42,698 nucleotides of DNA from assembly GCA_947384285.1 (NCBI GenBank), contig CANDGI010000025.1:1-42698 (forward strand), written 5' to 3'. The position numbers and the translations under genes are program-made. This document shows positions 17,172-24,821 of the stretch, one piece after another; within the stretch, counting starts at the first letter, position 1; every line of letters starts with the position of its first letter. A model generated the notes under the pieces. It was given only the letters and a program-made list of their open reading frames with translations. It searched no databases and was not told the DNA's origin. The DNA is from an uncultured Lachnospiraceae bacterium (lineage in GTDB: Bacteria > Bacillota > Clostridia > Lachnospirales > Lachnospiraceae).

Positions 17172-17378
17172 ACACAAGTGATTCAGGAATCGGTCAAAAT
17201 GCTGGAAATGCTGCCAGGGAGCGAATAGGAATCTGCAAGCCGGTTTATCAACCGTCTGGTGCTTGCCTGGAATCTGGATTTTACGAAATTGACGCCGGAA
17301 GAGCAGAAACGGCTGGAGGCAGCGGAACAGAGGGCAGACAGCTGAGAATATGTAAAAGACAGTGATATTAACTGGTAA
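17169..17378 (+). pseudogene. antitoxin partner with two in-frame stop codons
   Basis: The frame MTQVIQESVKMLEMLPGSE is preserved over 70 codons to a TAA at 17376-17378 (ending YVKDSDINW), but is interrupted by TAG at codon 20 and TGA at codon 59. GGAGGTTGGGAGC lies before the ATG. The helical N-terminus and the LTPEEQKRLEAAEQ segment resemble small antitoxins paired with RelE toxins in Lachnospiraceae. Toxin-first order and overlap with the toxin remnant support the pairing. Both halves are dead, so the module cannot act as a functional addiction system. Confidence 0.6.
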
Positions 17379-17484
17379 AGAAAAGGCGGCTGCAGGCTGT
17401 GAAGGCAGGCAGCCGCCTAGACATTGCTTGAAGTGAAATAATGGCAGAGTGCAAATAGTATTTTTGGAAGTGGAGGTCATTTCA

Positions 17485-18174
17485 ATGGGGGAACCAGGTA
17501 TTTTAATCGTAGAGGACGATGAAGCGGTAGCCCAGGGGCTGGCGGATATCTTAAGCGGCAGCGGTTACCAGGCAAAGTGGTGTGAAAAGCCCCGTAAGGC
17601 GTTGGAGGTTTTGAAAAAGGACCAGCTGGATTTAATCATACTGGATGTGAACCTGGGGGAAGGGAATGGCTATGATTTGTGCAAGAAAATCCGGGAGATT
17701 TCGGACATCCCAGTCCTTTTTTTAACTGCTTATCAAAGCGAGATGGATGTGGTGCGGGGCTTTACCGTGGGAGGGGACGATTATGTGGCAAAACCCTTCC
17801 GCATGCAGGAACTGCTTGTCCGGGTACGGGCGCTGCTGCGGCGTGCCAAACGCCCTGTTGGGCTGCAGATCGCTTCAGGGGAGCTGGTTTATGATATGGG
17901 GAAGCATCAGGTATATAAAGGAAAGGGGCTCCTGGCTCTTACCCCTATTGAGCTGCAGCTGATGCAGAGCCTGCTGCTAGGCTGGCCCCAGACATTGAGC
18001 CGGGAAAGGATTTTTTGCGAGGTTTGGGATAAGGATGGCTCCTATGTGGATGAGAATACCTTAAGCGTCAATATCAGCAGGTTAAGGGAGAAGCTTGGCA
18101 CATTCCAGGAAGAGGCCTACATAGAAACCGTACGGGGGATTGGCTACCGCTGGGCAGTGCATGTGCAGCGGTGA
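17485..18174 (+). CDS. OmpR-family response regulator
   Basis: A 229-residue regulator: receiver domain (residues about 1-120) with acidic pair VEDDEA, phospho-acceptor D54 in LDVNLGEG, T in FLTAYQ and K in VAKPF; then a winged-helix DNA-binding domain (about 130-225; LTPIELQLMQSLL, VNISRLREKL, VRGIGYRW). ATG 17485 follows GGAGGT at 8 nt; an upstream in-frame start at 17449 lacks one. The kinase gene follows directly. The pair probably senses envelope stress or a peptide and controls the ABC transporter upstream through the TGTAAG repeats. Confidence 0.94.
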   Translation: MGEPGILIVEDDEAVAQGLADILSGSGYQAKWCEKPRKALEVLKKDQLDLIILDVNLGEGNGYDLCKKIREISDIPVLFLTAYQSEMDVVRGFTVGGDDYVAKPFRMQELLVRVRALLRRAKRPVGLQIASGELVYDMGKHQVYKGKGLLALTPIELQLMQSLLLGWPQTLSRERIFCEVWDKDGSYVDENTLSVNISRLREKLGTFQEEAYIETVRGIGYRWAVHVQR

Positions 18175-18242
18175 GAGTGGAAGGTGTTCCATGTTTTGCA
18201 GACTGCATGGCAAATTGTGCATGTACAGAGGTGGGCGTGAGA

Positions 18243-19199
18243 ATGGAAGAGAACATCATAGCTCTGGCAGGAATTTTTATTGTAGCAGGGCTTTTTTTAT
18301 TGGAAAGGCATAGACATTATGCGCTGGAGCAGAAGATAGGCCGGTTAGTCCATGAATTGGACTGCTTTCTATTAAGCGGGGAAAGCGCCCTGGAGGAATC
18401 CTTGGAGGAGGGCAGGGTGGAGAATCTTAGGAATCAATTGGCGGCAGTGGTAAAGCAGGCCCGGTATCAACGGGAACGCTGGGAACAGCGGGAAAGGAGC
18501 CTGAACCAGTTTATGGAAAATATGGCTCACCAGATGAAGACCTCCCTGACCGCCCTGCAGATCCGCTTAGATTTGGCGCAGGCAAAAGCGTCTTCTTCCA
18601 GCGTACGGGGAGAGTTGGAGGAATGCCAGAAATGCATGGAACGGCTGACCGGGGAAATAGGGCGGATTCTGGAATGCAGCCAGCTTGCAGACCAGAAAAT
18701 CAGCATGTGGCTGGAACGCTGTGATGTGGACAAGCTTATCCGGGGGACGGTAAACGTCCTTGCGCCGTTGTGGAGGAAAAAAGAGGTGGATATTGTGCTG
18801 GAGCTTTCAGATATTTCCAGAATTCCAGAATTATATCTTGACAGCTACTGGTTTGCCCAGGCACTGGAAAATGTGGTAAAAAATGCCATTGAGCATACCC
18901 CGGCAGGCTCTTCTGTAATCGTTAAGGCCAGCGACCGCATCCACAGCCTTGTGCTGGAGATTATGGACGAAGGCCCGGGCATCCCGGAGGATGAGCAGCC
19001 TTACCTGTTTGAGCGGTTCCACCGGGGAAGCTATGGGAAGGCAGGGTACGGTATTGGGCTGAGCATGGCAAGGGATATCCTGAAAGCGCATCATGGCGGC
19101 ATAGAGGCAGGAAACCGGACGGGCGGCGGGGCATGGTTCCGCCTGGAGGTGCCGGTTTTGGAGGGAAAAAGGCCTTACGAAGCTGTAAGGAAAGGGTAG
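18243..19199 (+). CDS. sensor histidine kinase, small membrane type
   Basis: A 318-residue kinase with one clear N-terminal membrane helix (IIALAGIFIVAGLFLL) and almost no extracellular part, then a coiled-coil, H-box MAHQMKTSLTAL with H96, N-box ENVVKNAIEHTP, and G-boxes DEGPGIPEDE and GYGIGLSMA. The absence of an input domain is typical of kinases that sense through a partner ABC transporter, though this one has a single helix where BceS has two. ATG 18243 has AGAGGTGG at 9 nt. A GTG at 18171 overlapping the response-regulator stop (GTGA) would add 24 residues and cannot be excluded. Confidence 0.9.
   Translation: MEENIIALAGIFIVAGLFLLERHRHYALEQKIGRLVHELDCFLLSGESALEESLEEGRVENLRNQLAAVVKQARYQRERWEQRERSLNQFMENMAHQMKTSLTALQIRLDLAQAKASSSSVRGELEECQKCMERLTGEIGRILECSQLADQKISMWLERCDVDKLIRGTVNVLAPLWRKKEVDIVLELSDISRIPELYLDSYWFAQALENVVKNAIEHTPAGSSVIVKASDRIHSLVLEIMDEGPGIPEDEQPYLFERFHRGSYGKAGYGIGLSMARDILKAHHGGIEAGNRTGGGAWFRLEVPVLEGKRPYEAVRKG
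19173..19190 (+). promoter_or_regulatory. second copy of the CCTTRC-N6-GTAAGG dyad, at the kinase 3' end
   Basis: CCTTACGAAGCTGTAAGG matches the copy at 13331-13348 in 17 of 18 positions and is a perfect 6-bp inverted repeat (CCTTAC/GTAAGG). It lies in the last codons of the kinase gene, about 165 bp upstream of the alarmone synthetase promoter. Confidence 0.4.
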
Positions 19200-19352
19200 G
19201 GCTGGTTATCCATGGCTTTGCGGATGCCGATGAAAGAGATAAGGAACTATCATAAAACTTCCGTCCAACAACGTTCCAACTGTACAGATGGGAAATTTCA
19301 CACAATTTTAAGATTTTTTATTACAAAATTTTATCTTTTTCTGCACAAAGTT

Positions 19353-19361
19353 TGGTATAAT
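19353..19361 (+). promoter_or_regulatory. extended -10 promoter of the alarmone synthetase gene
   Basis: TGGTATAAT gives a perfect -10 box with the TGn extension, 36 bp before the start codon. The -35 region is poor, consistent with an extended -10 promoter. The preceding 19200-19350 stretch is AT-rich and non-coding. Confidence 0.6.
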
Positions 19362-19396
19362 CTGCTTATAACCTTGAGGAGGAAAAGTAACAATCA

Positions 19397-20002
19397 ATGA
19401 CGAACGAGGAATATTATACATTTATTCAGCCATATGCGGATGCCAGCGAAGTGCTGCTTGCCAGGCTGAATGTATTAAAGCATAACCTGTATAGTGAATC
19501 TGCCGGGCAGCCCATACATAATATCCAGAACCGGATGAAGGAGAAGGACAGCATGGAAGGGAAGCTTAAGAAAAAGGGGAAGGAACCTACAGTCATGAAT
19601 GCAAAGGACTATCTGCAGGATATTGCGGGGATACGGGTTATCTGCTATTTTGTGGAGGATATTTATAACCTTGCGGATGCCTTAAAGCGGCAGTCGGATC
19701 TGATTGTAATCCGGGAGTGCGATTACATTTCTGACCCTAAGCCCAATGGATACCGGAGCTACCATATCATTGTGGGGGTTCCAGTATACTGCCTGGATGG
19801 CATGGAGTATTTTCCGGTGGAAATCCAGTTCCGCACCATGTCCATGGATTTCTGGGCAAGCATGGAACACCGGGTGCTCTATAAAATGGAACGGGATGAC
19901 AGGGAGAAAATAGCGGCAGAATTAAAGGAATATGCGGAGAACCTGGTAAAAATTGAAAGCCGCTTCGCCCAGTACAGCGACGGGCCAAAAGTTTTTGGAT
20001 GA
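19397..20002 (+). CDS. relQ: small alarmone synthetase, (p)ppGpp synthase
   Basis: A 201-residue protein consisting of only the RelA/SpoT synthetase domain, without hydrolase or TGS/ACT regions, which defines small alarmone synthetases of the RelQ (YjbM) class. Expected motifs are visible: MKEKDSMEGKLKKKG, YLQDIAGIRVICYFVEDIY, SDPKPNGYRSYH, and VEIQFRTMSMDFWASMEH, with catalytic glutamate in the EIQ segment. It makes (p)ppGpp from GTP/GDP and ATP in the cytosol, usually under transcriptional rather than ribosomal control. GAGGAGGAAAAG lies upstream of the ATG. Its TGA overlaps an ATG in the next frame (ATGA at 19999-20002), so the HD-GYP gene is probably translationally coupled. Confidence 0.94.
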   Translation: MTNEEYYTFIQPYADASEVLLARLNVLKHNLYSESAGQPIHNIQNRMKEKDSMEGKLKKKGKEPTVMNAKDYLQDIAGIRVICYFVEDIYNLADALKRQSDLIVIRECDYISDPKPNGYRSYHIIVGVPVYCLDGMEYFPVEIQFRTMSMDFWASMEHRVLYKMERDDREKIAAELKEYAENLVKIESRFAQYSDGPKVFG

Positions 20003-20046
20003 ATCAAATGAAATACAGTGAGATGAAAAAGTTTAAAGGAGAAGCC

Positions 20047-21132
20047 ATGGAAAGAAATACACTATTAATTGTTGACGATATCGATCTCAACCGGGCAATG
20101 CTGAAATTTATTTTTGAAGAGCAGTTTGAGGTTTTAGAAGCTGGGAATGGCGATGCAGCCATCCAGCTGCTGGAGGAAAAGGGAGACCAGATTGTCTTGA
20201 TGTTTTTGGATGTGATTATGCCGGGAAAATCTGGGTTGGACGTGCTGGAATTTATGGTTGAGAAGAATTATATGGAGAATATACCAGTCATTATCATTAC
20301 CGGGGAGGCTTCGGCCGACACAGAGCTTAAGGCATACGAGTACGGCGTTTCGGATATTGTATATAAGCCTTTTACCCCGAAGGTGGTTATGCGGCGTACC
20401 ATGAACCTGATTGAATTGTTTTCCCAGCGGATGGATATTGAAAAGAAGCTGGAAGAGCGTACCAGCCAGCTTCGGGAGAGCAGGGAGAAATTAAAGAAGA
20501 ATAATGATTTCCTGATTAATGCCCTTAGCTCCGTGGTGGAATTCCGGAGTTTGGAATCCGGGGAGCACATCCAGCGCGTGAAATATTACACCAGTGTGCT
20601 GCTGAGATATCTGGTGGAATTTTATCCAGAATATAAGCTGACGGAGGAGGATGTGGAATTGATCGTTAGCGCTTCTGCGCTGCATGATTTGGGCAAGATT
20701 GCAATTCCAGACAGTAGTTTGTTAAAGCCGGGCAGGCTGGCCCGTGAAGAATTTGAGGAGATGAAAAAGCATACGGTTTACGGATGTGATCTTTTAGAGA
20801 AGTTTAAGCAGGAAGAGGACAATTTTTACCGTTATTGCTACGAGATATGCAGGCACCATCATGAGCGGCATGATGGGAAGGGCTATCCTGATGGCCTGGC
20901 GGGAGATGAGATTCCAATCTGCGCCCAGGTGGTTTCCATTGCAGATGTATATGATGCATTGGTCAGCCAGCGTGTCTACAAGGCACCCTATGAGGTGAAT
21001 GAAGCGGCGCGTATGATTCTGGACGGGGAATGCGGCGTCTTCTCCCCAAAGATTCTGGATTGTTTCCGGCTGGCAAAGGAAGAGTTTTTCCAGGCAACGG
21101 AGACAAAGCTGTCTTTTGCAGATGCCCATTAA
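20047..21132 (+). CDS. response regulator with HD-GYP domain (probable c-di-GMP phosphodiesterase)
   Basis: A 361-residue protein: receiver domain (about 1-125) with acidic pair VDDIDLN and D55 in MFLDVIMPG, a coiled-coil linker (about 130-165), then an HD-GYP domain with HDLGKIAIPD, the paired HHHERHDGKGYP, and SIADVYDAL. The GYP motif is intact, so hydrolysis of cyclic-di-GMP (or a related dinucleotide) is expected. ATG 20047 has AAAGGAG at a proper distance; the ATG at 19999 overlaps the relQ stop and would add 16 residues. No cognate kinase is adjacent. Co-transcription with an alarmone synthetase is notable. Confidence 0.92.
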   Translation: MERNTLLIVDDIDLNRAMLKFIFEEQFEVLEAGNGDAAIQLLEEKGDQIVLMFLDVIMPGKSGLDVLEFMVEKNYMENIPVIIITGEASADTELKAYEYGVSDIVYKPFTPKVVMRRTMNLIELFSQRMDIEKKLEERTSQLRESREKLKKNNDFLINALSSVVEFRSLESGEHIQRVKYYTSVLLRYLVEFYPEYKLTEEDVELIVSASALHDLGKIAIPDSSLLKPGRLAREEFEEMKKHTVYGCDLLEKFKQEEDNFYRYCYEICRHHHERHDGKGYPDGLAGDEIPICAQVVSIADVYDALVSQRVYKAPYEVNEAARMILDGECGVFSPKILDCFRLAKEEFFQATETKLSFADAH

Positions 21133-21281
21133 TCCCAAAAGCAACAGGCTCCTGATAGATGGAAAAGTATGGGGAAATGTCATTGAATTGAAATATGCGG
21201 AACATGCCAGGTTTGAGGAGGCATGGCATGCCCAAAGGCGCTGCAGAGTGATTTCAGGGCGAAGAAATCTTGGGAAATTCC
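21133..21281. other. intergenic region without a supported gene
   Basis: About 150 bp between the HD-GYP gene and the rplS promoter. A short open frame overlaps it but lacks a ribosome binding site. No terminator with a T run was seen. Confidence 0.4.
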
Positions 21282-21310
21282 TTGCATTTCCTCTATACCT
21301 ATGTTATAAT
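21282..21310 (+). promoter_or_regulatory. rplS promoter
   Basis: TTGCAT at 21282-21287 and TATAAT at 21305-21310 with an ideal 17-bp spacer. The leader to the rplS start is about 73 nt. Confidence 0.8.
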
Positions 21311-21389
21311 ACAAATCTGTGAGACAAGAAAACGATGGTCCTCTGTTACGATATGTATTAAGAACATCCAAGAAAACAGGAGGTCACAA

Positions 21390-21743
21390 ATGAACCCAAC
21401 AGAAATTATCAAAAGCATTGAGCAGGAACAGTTAAAAGAGAAGGTTGATGAGTTCCGTGTAGGCGATACCGTAAAGGTTTATGGTAAGATTAAGGAAGGA
21501 AACCGTGAAAGGGTACAGGTCTTTGAAGGCATTGTATTAAAGAGACAGGGAGGAAGCAACCGGGAGACCTTTACAGTAAGAAAGTTCTCCAACGGCATTG
21601 GCGTTGAGAAGACATGGCCGCTGCATTCTCCGAATGTTGAGAAGATTGAAGTAGTCCGCCGTGGTAAAGTAAGGCGTGCGAAGCTGAATTACTTAAGAGG
21701 CCGCGTAGGTAAGAGAGCAAAGGTAAAAGAACTGGTAAGATAA
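21390..21743 (+). CDS. rplS: 50S ribosomal protein L19
   Basis: A complete 117-residue L19: [53 protein letters not shown], and the basic tail [20 protein letters not shown]. It lies at the interface of the ribosomal subunits. ATG 21390 follows AGGAGG. In most Bacillota trmD precedes it; here the HD-GYP gene does, and the strong promoter directly upstream starts a new transcription unit. Confidence 0.98.
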   Translation: MNPTEIIKSIEQEQLKEKVDEFRVGDTVKVYGKIKEGNRERVQVFEGIVLKRQGGSNRETFTVRKFSNGIGVEKTWPLHSPNVEKIEVVRRGKVRRAKLNYLRGRVGKRAKVKELVR

Positions 21744-21760
21744 TTCAGGCAGAAGGATAG

Positions 21761-21794
21761 AAGGGACAACTACGATTGTATTTGTCCCTTTTTG
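21761..21794 (+). terminator. terminator after rplS, overlapping the lepB start region
   Basis: AAGGGACAA (21761-21769) pairs with TTGTCCCTT (21782-21790) across an 11-nt loop, followed by TTTT. The T run ends about 13 bases before the lepB ATG. Confidence 0.75.
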
Positions 21795-21806
21795 GTTAGA
21801 AGAAAA

Positions 21807-22388
21807 ATGAGAAGAGCATCAGGATTGAATTTTAATCGAAGGAAGAAAAAGGTCAATACAGGGCTGCTGCAGGAAATAGCAGTCTGGGCAGGTGAAATCC
21901 TGCTGACGATACTGATTGCAATGACGCTGGTGTTGTCTGTGGGGTTTTGTATTTCGGTGGTAGGGCCTTCCATGTCCCCTACTTTGGAAAATGGGGAAAA
22001 GATCTTGGTCAACCGCATCGGCTACAAGCTGTTTGATCCGAAACGGAATGACCTGATTGTATTTTTACCCAATGGAAATGAGAAATCCCATTATTACATT
22101 AAACGGGTGATTGCCCTGCCGGGGGATCGGGTGCAGATTACGGAAGGCACCATTTATATCAACGGGGAGCCGCTGGAAGAAAAAGTGGCGGCTTCCGCTG
22201 TTGAGAATCCCTTGCTGGCAGAGGATGAGATTGTGATAGGGGAAGATGAATATTTTGTGCTGGGCGATAACCGCAACAACAGCGAGGACAGCCGCTATGC
22301 CAGCATAGGCAATGTGAAAAAAGAGCATATCGTAGGGAAGGCATGGTGTATTGTCTCCCCCTGGAGCAGATTTGGACTGTTGAAGTAG
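21807..22388 (+). CDS. lepB: signal peptidase I (first copy)
   Basis: A 193-residue type I signal peptidase: basic N-terminus, one membrane helix (about 25-50), nucleophile S55 in GPSMSPTL, general base K99 in YYIKRVIALPGD, and the late box LGDNRNNSEDSR. It removes signal peptides of exported proteins at the outer face of the membrane. ATG 21807 is preferred; an in-frame TTG at 21792 falls in the T tract of the upstream terminator. The ribosome binding site is weak (AGAAGAAAA), so expression probably depends on read-through. The stop lies 9 bp before rbgA. Confidence 0.92.
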   Translation: MRRASGLNFNRRKKKVNTGLLQEIAVWAGEILLTILIAMTLVLSVGFCISVVGPSMSPTLENGEKILVNRIGYKLFDPKRNDLIVFLPNGNEKSHYYIKRVIALPGDRVQITEGTIYINGEPLEEKVAASAVENPLLAEDEIVIGEDEYFVLGDNRNNSEDSRYASIGNVKKEHIVGKAWCIVSPWSRFGLLK

Positions 22389-22397
22389 GAGGTTATT

Positions 22398-23249
22398 ATG
22401 AATTTTCAATGGTATCCTGGGCATATGACGAAGGCGAAGCGTCAGATGCAGGAAGATATAAAATTAATAGATTTGGTCATTGAGCTGGTGGATGCCAGAA
22501 TTCCTCTCAGCAGCCGCAATCCAGATATTGACGAGCTGGGAAAGCACAAGGCAAGGCTGATTTTGATGAATAAGGCGGATCTGGCTGATGATGAGCAGAC
22601 AAAGAGATGGTCTGAATTTTTCCGGGAGCAGGGCTGCTTTGTGGTAAAGCTGGATGCAAGGACCAGGGCTGGCATGAAAAAGATTAGCGAGGTGGTTCTG
22701 GAAGCCTGCAAGGAAAAAATTGAGCGGGACAGGAGACGGGGAATCAAAAACCGTCCAGTGCGCGCTATGGTGGTGGGCATTCCCAACGTGGGGAAATCTA
22801 CATTTATCAACACATATGCAGGAAAGGCATGTACCAAAACAGGAAACAAGCCAGGAGTCACCAAAGGAAAACAGTGGATACGGCTCAATAAAAATGCAGA
22901 GCTTTTAGATACGCCAGGTATTTTATGGCCCAAATTTGAGGATCAGCGGGTAGGCTTGTATCTTGCGCTGATTGGTTCCATCAAAGATGAAATTTTGAAT
23001 ATTGATGAGCTGTCCTTAGAGCTGATAAAAATTTTGAAGGAGCATTATCCAGGAGTCCTGGAGCATCGCTATGGCTTAGCAGAAGAACAGGAGCCGCCGG
23101 AATTGCTGGGGCAGATTGCAAAAAACCGCAATTGCATCAAAAAGGGAAACGAGCTGGATTACAGCAAAGCGGCCGCCCTTGTGATTGATGAGTTCCGCAG
23201 CGGACGTCTGGGAAAAATAACCCTTGAATTTCCAGGAAACCAGCGATAG
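22398..23249 (+). CDS. rbgA: ribosome biogenesis GTPase RbgA (YlqF)
   Basis: A 283-residue circularly permuted GTPase needed for late assembly of the 50S subunit. The order of motifs is G4 (MNKADLAD), G5, then G1 (GIPNVGKST), G2 and G3 (LLDTPGILWP), and a C-terminal helical domain. The N-terminus FQWYPGHMTKAKRQM is diagnostic. AGGAGGTT precedes the ATG. Its position close to rplS and rnhB matches Bacillus subtilis; here two signal peptidase genes flank it. Confidence 0.97.
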   Translation: MNFQWYPGHMTKAKRQMQEDIKLIDLVIELVDARIPLSSRNPDIDELGKHKARLILMNKADLADDEQTKRWSEFFREQGCFVVKLDARTRAGMKKISEVVLEACKEKIERDRRRGIKNRPVRAMVVGIPNVGKSTFINTYAGKACTKTGNKPGVTKGKQWIRLNKNAELLDTPGILWPKFEDQRVGLYLALIGSIKDEILNIDELSLELIKILKEHYPGVLEHRYGLAEEQEPPELLGQIAKNRNCIKKGNELDYSKAAALVIDEFRSGRLGKITLEFPGNQR

Positions 23250-23317
23250 AATAGAAGAAGTGAAACTAAGTTGAAAGGAAGGGCTGCGGCGCCTGAATCA
23301 GAAAGAGAAGTTGTGGT

Positions 23318-23923
23318 ATGAGGAAAAAGGAAGACAAGAAGATAGAGAAAAAGCAGGAGGAGAGGGAACAGTCCTCAGATGGGAAATCAGGGATAATCAA
23401 GGAAACAGTGAATTTTATTTTGTATATTGCGATTGTATTTCTTATGACCTATTTGGTCATCCATTATGTTGGGCAGCGTACCCAGGTGAGCGGAACTTCT
23501 ATGGAATATACGCTCAGCGACGGAGACAACCTGATTGTAGATAAGATTAGTTACCGCTTCCATAAGCCAGAGCGTTTTGACATTATTGTGTTTCCATTTC
23601 AATACGAGGAGGACACCTATTATATTAAGAGAATCATAGGACTGCCAGGGGAAACGGTGCAGATTGATGAAGCGGGGAATATTTATATTGACGGAGAGGT
23701 GCTGGAGGAGTCTTATGGCAGGGAGGTTATGTTAGAGCAGGGGCAGGCGGCAGAACCCATAGAATTGGGAGAGGACGAGTATTTTGTTCTGGGGGACAAC
23801 CGGAATGCAAGCTCGGACAGCCGGGAACCCAGGGTGGGCCTGATACATGAAAAAGATATCATTGGAAGGGCATGGCTGCGCATCTATCCCTTTGAAAGCT
23901 TTGGCTTTATCAAGCACCAGTAG
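23318..23923 (+). CDS. lepB: signal peptidase I (second copy) with altered active-site box
   Basis: A 201-residue signal peptidase with a very hydrophilic Lys/Glu-rich N-terminus (about 1-30), one membrane helix (NFILYIAIVFLMTYLVI), nucleophile S61, base K104 in YYIKRIIGLPGE and box LGDNRNASSDSR. In the nucleophile box the usual SMEPTL reads SMEYTL: the near-invariant proline after Ser-Met-Glu is tyrosine at residue 64. The catalytic pair itself is intact. The start is ATG 23318, with only a weak GAGAAG upstream. The two copies share about the same architecture but differ enough to have separate substrates. Confidence 0.92.
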   Translation: MRKKEDKKIEKKQEEREQSSDGKSGIIKETVNFILYIAIVFLMTYLVIHYVGQRTQVSGTSMEYTLSDGDNLIVDKISYRFHKPERFDIIVFPFQYEEDTYYIKRIIGLPGETVQIDEAGNIYIDGEVLEESYGREVMLEQGQAAEPIELGEDEYFVLGDNRNASSDSREPRVGLIHEKDIIGRAWLRIYPFESFGFIKHQ

Positions 23924-24006
23924 AGGCGCGATACGCTGAAAGGGCGGCAGGAACACTTTTGCAGTATCGTTTTTATCAATCATTAGTTCCAAAAGAGGAG
24001 AGAAGG

Positions 24007-24771
24007 ATGGAAGGACAAAAGAAAATCAGTCAGATGAAAGAAGAACTACAGGCGGCAGAGGCAACGATGCTGCCTTCTTTTATTTCCAGGTATGAAAATG
24101 ACGAAAGGGCAGGCGCCAGAAAGCTGGTGCAGCAGGCGCTAAAGCAGATAGAGCAATTGGAAAAAGAACAGCAGAGGATAGAGAAGCTGAAAACATACGA
24201 ACGTCAGTATGAGCAGGCCGGGTATGTGTGCGGCATTGATGAGGCGGGCAGAGGCCCGCTGGCCGGGCCGGTGGTGGCGGGAGCAGTGATTCTGCCGAAA
24301 GACTGTAAGATTCTTTATATCAATGATTCCAAAAAGCTCAGTGAAAAAAAGAGAGAGGAACTCTATGCCGTCATTATGGAGCAGGCAGCAGCCACAGGAA
24401 TCGGCATGGCAAGCCCCCAGAGGATTGATGAGATTAATATTCTGCAGGCCACCTATGAAGCTATGCGCCAGGCTATTCAAAATTTATCCGTTACACCCGA
24501 TATATTATTAAATGATGCGGTGACGATTCCCCAGGTGGAGATTCCCCAGGTGCCTATTATAAAAGGAGACGAGAAGAGCATTTCCATCGGGGCTGCAAGC
24601 ATTATCGCAAAAGTAACCAGGGATAGGCTGATGGTGGAATATGATAAAATTATGCCGGAATATGGATTTGCCCGGAATAAGGGATATGGCTCCAAGGAGC
24701 ATTTAGAGGCAATCCGGGCCTATGGGCCGTCCCCCATCCACCGTCAATCCTTTATAACATCTTATGTATGA
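24007..24771 (+). CDS. rnhB: ribonuclease HII
   Basis: A 254-residue RNase HII that cleaves the RNA strand of RNA/DNA hybrids and single ribonucleotides in DNA. An N-terminal coiled-coil extension (about 1-72) precedes the catalytic core, a common feature in Bacillota. Key residues: GIDEAGRGPLAGPVV (Asp and Glu), NDSKKLSEKKRE, a conserved Asp in LLNDAV, and SISIGAASIIAKVTRDR. ATG 24007 follows GAGGAGAGAAGG; the longer frame from 23959 lacks a site. Confidence 0.96.
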   Translation: MEGQKKISQMKEELQAAEATMLPSFISRYENDERAGARKLVQQALKQIEQLEKEQQRIEKLKTYERQYEQAGYVCGIDEAGRGPLAGPVVAGAVILPKDCKILYINDSKKLSEKKREELYAVIMEQAAATGIGMASPQRIDEINILQATYEAMRQAIQNLSVTPDILLNDAVTIPQVEIPQVPIIKGDEKSISIGAASIIAKVTRDRLMVEYDKIMPEYGFARNKGYGSKEHLEAIRAYGPSPIHRQSFITSYV

Positions 24772-24821
24772 AAGAATTTTAAGATTTCATTATTTTTCGT
24801 GCAGAAAGGCAGTGAGCGGAA

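Noticed and set aside
21116-21322. Plus-strand 68-codon frame between the HD-GYP gene and rplS
   Set aside because: No ribosome binding site, it overlaps the HD-GYP 3' end and runs through the rplS promoter.
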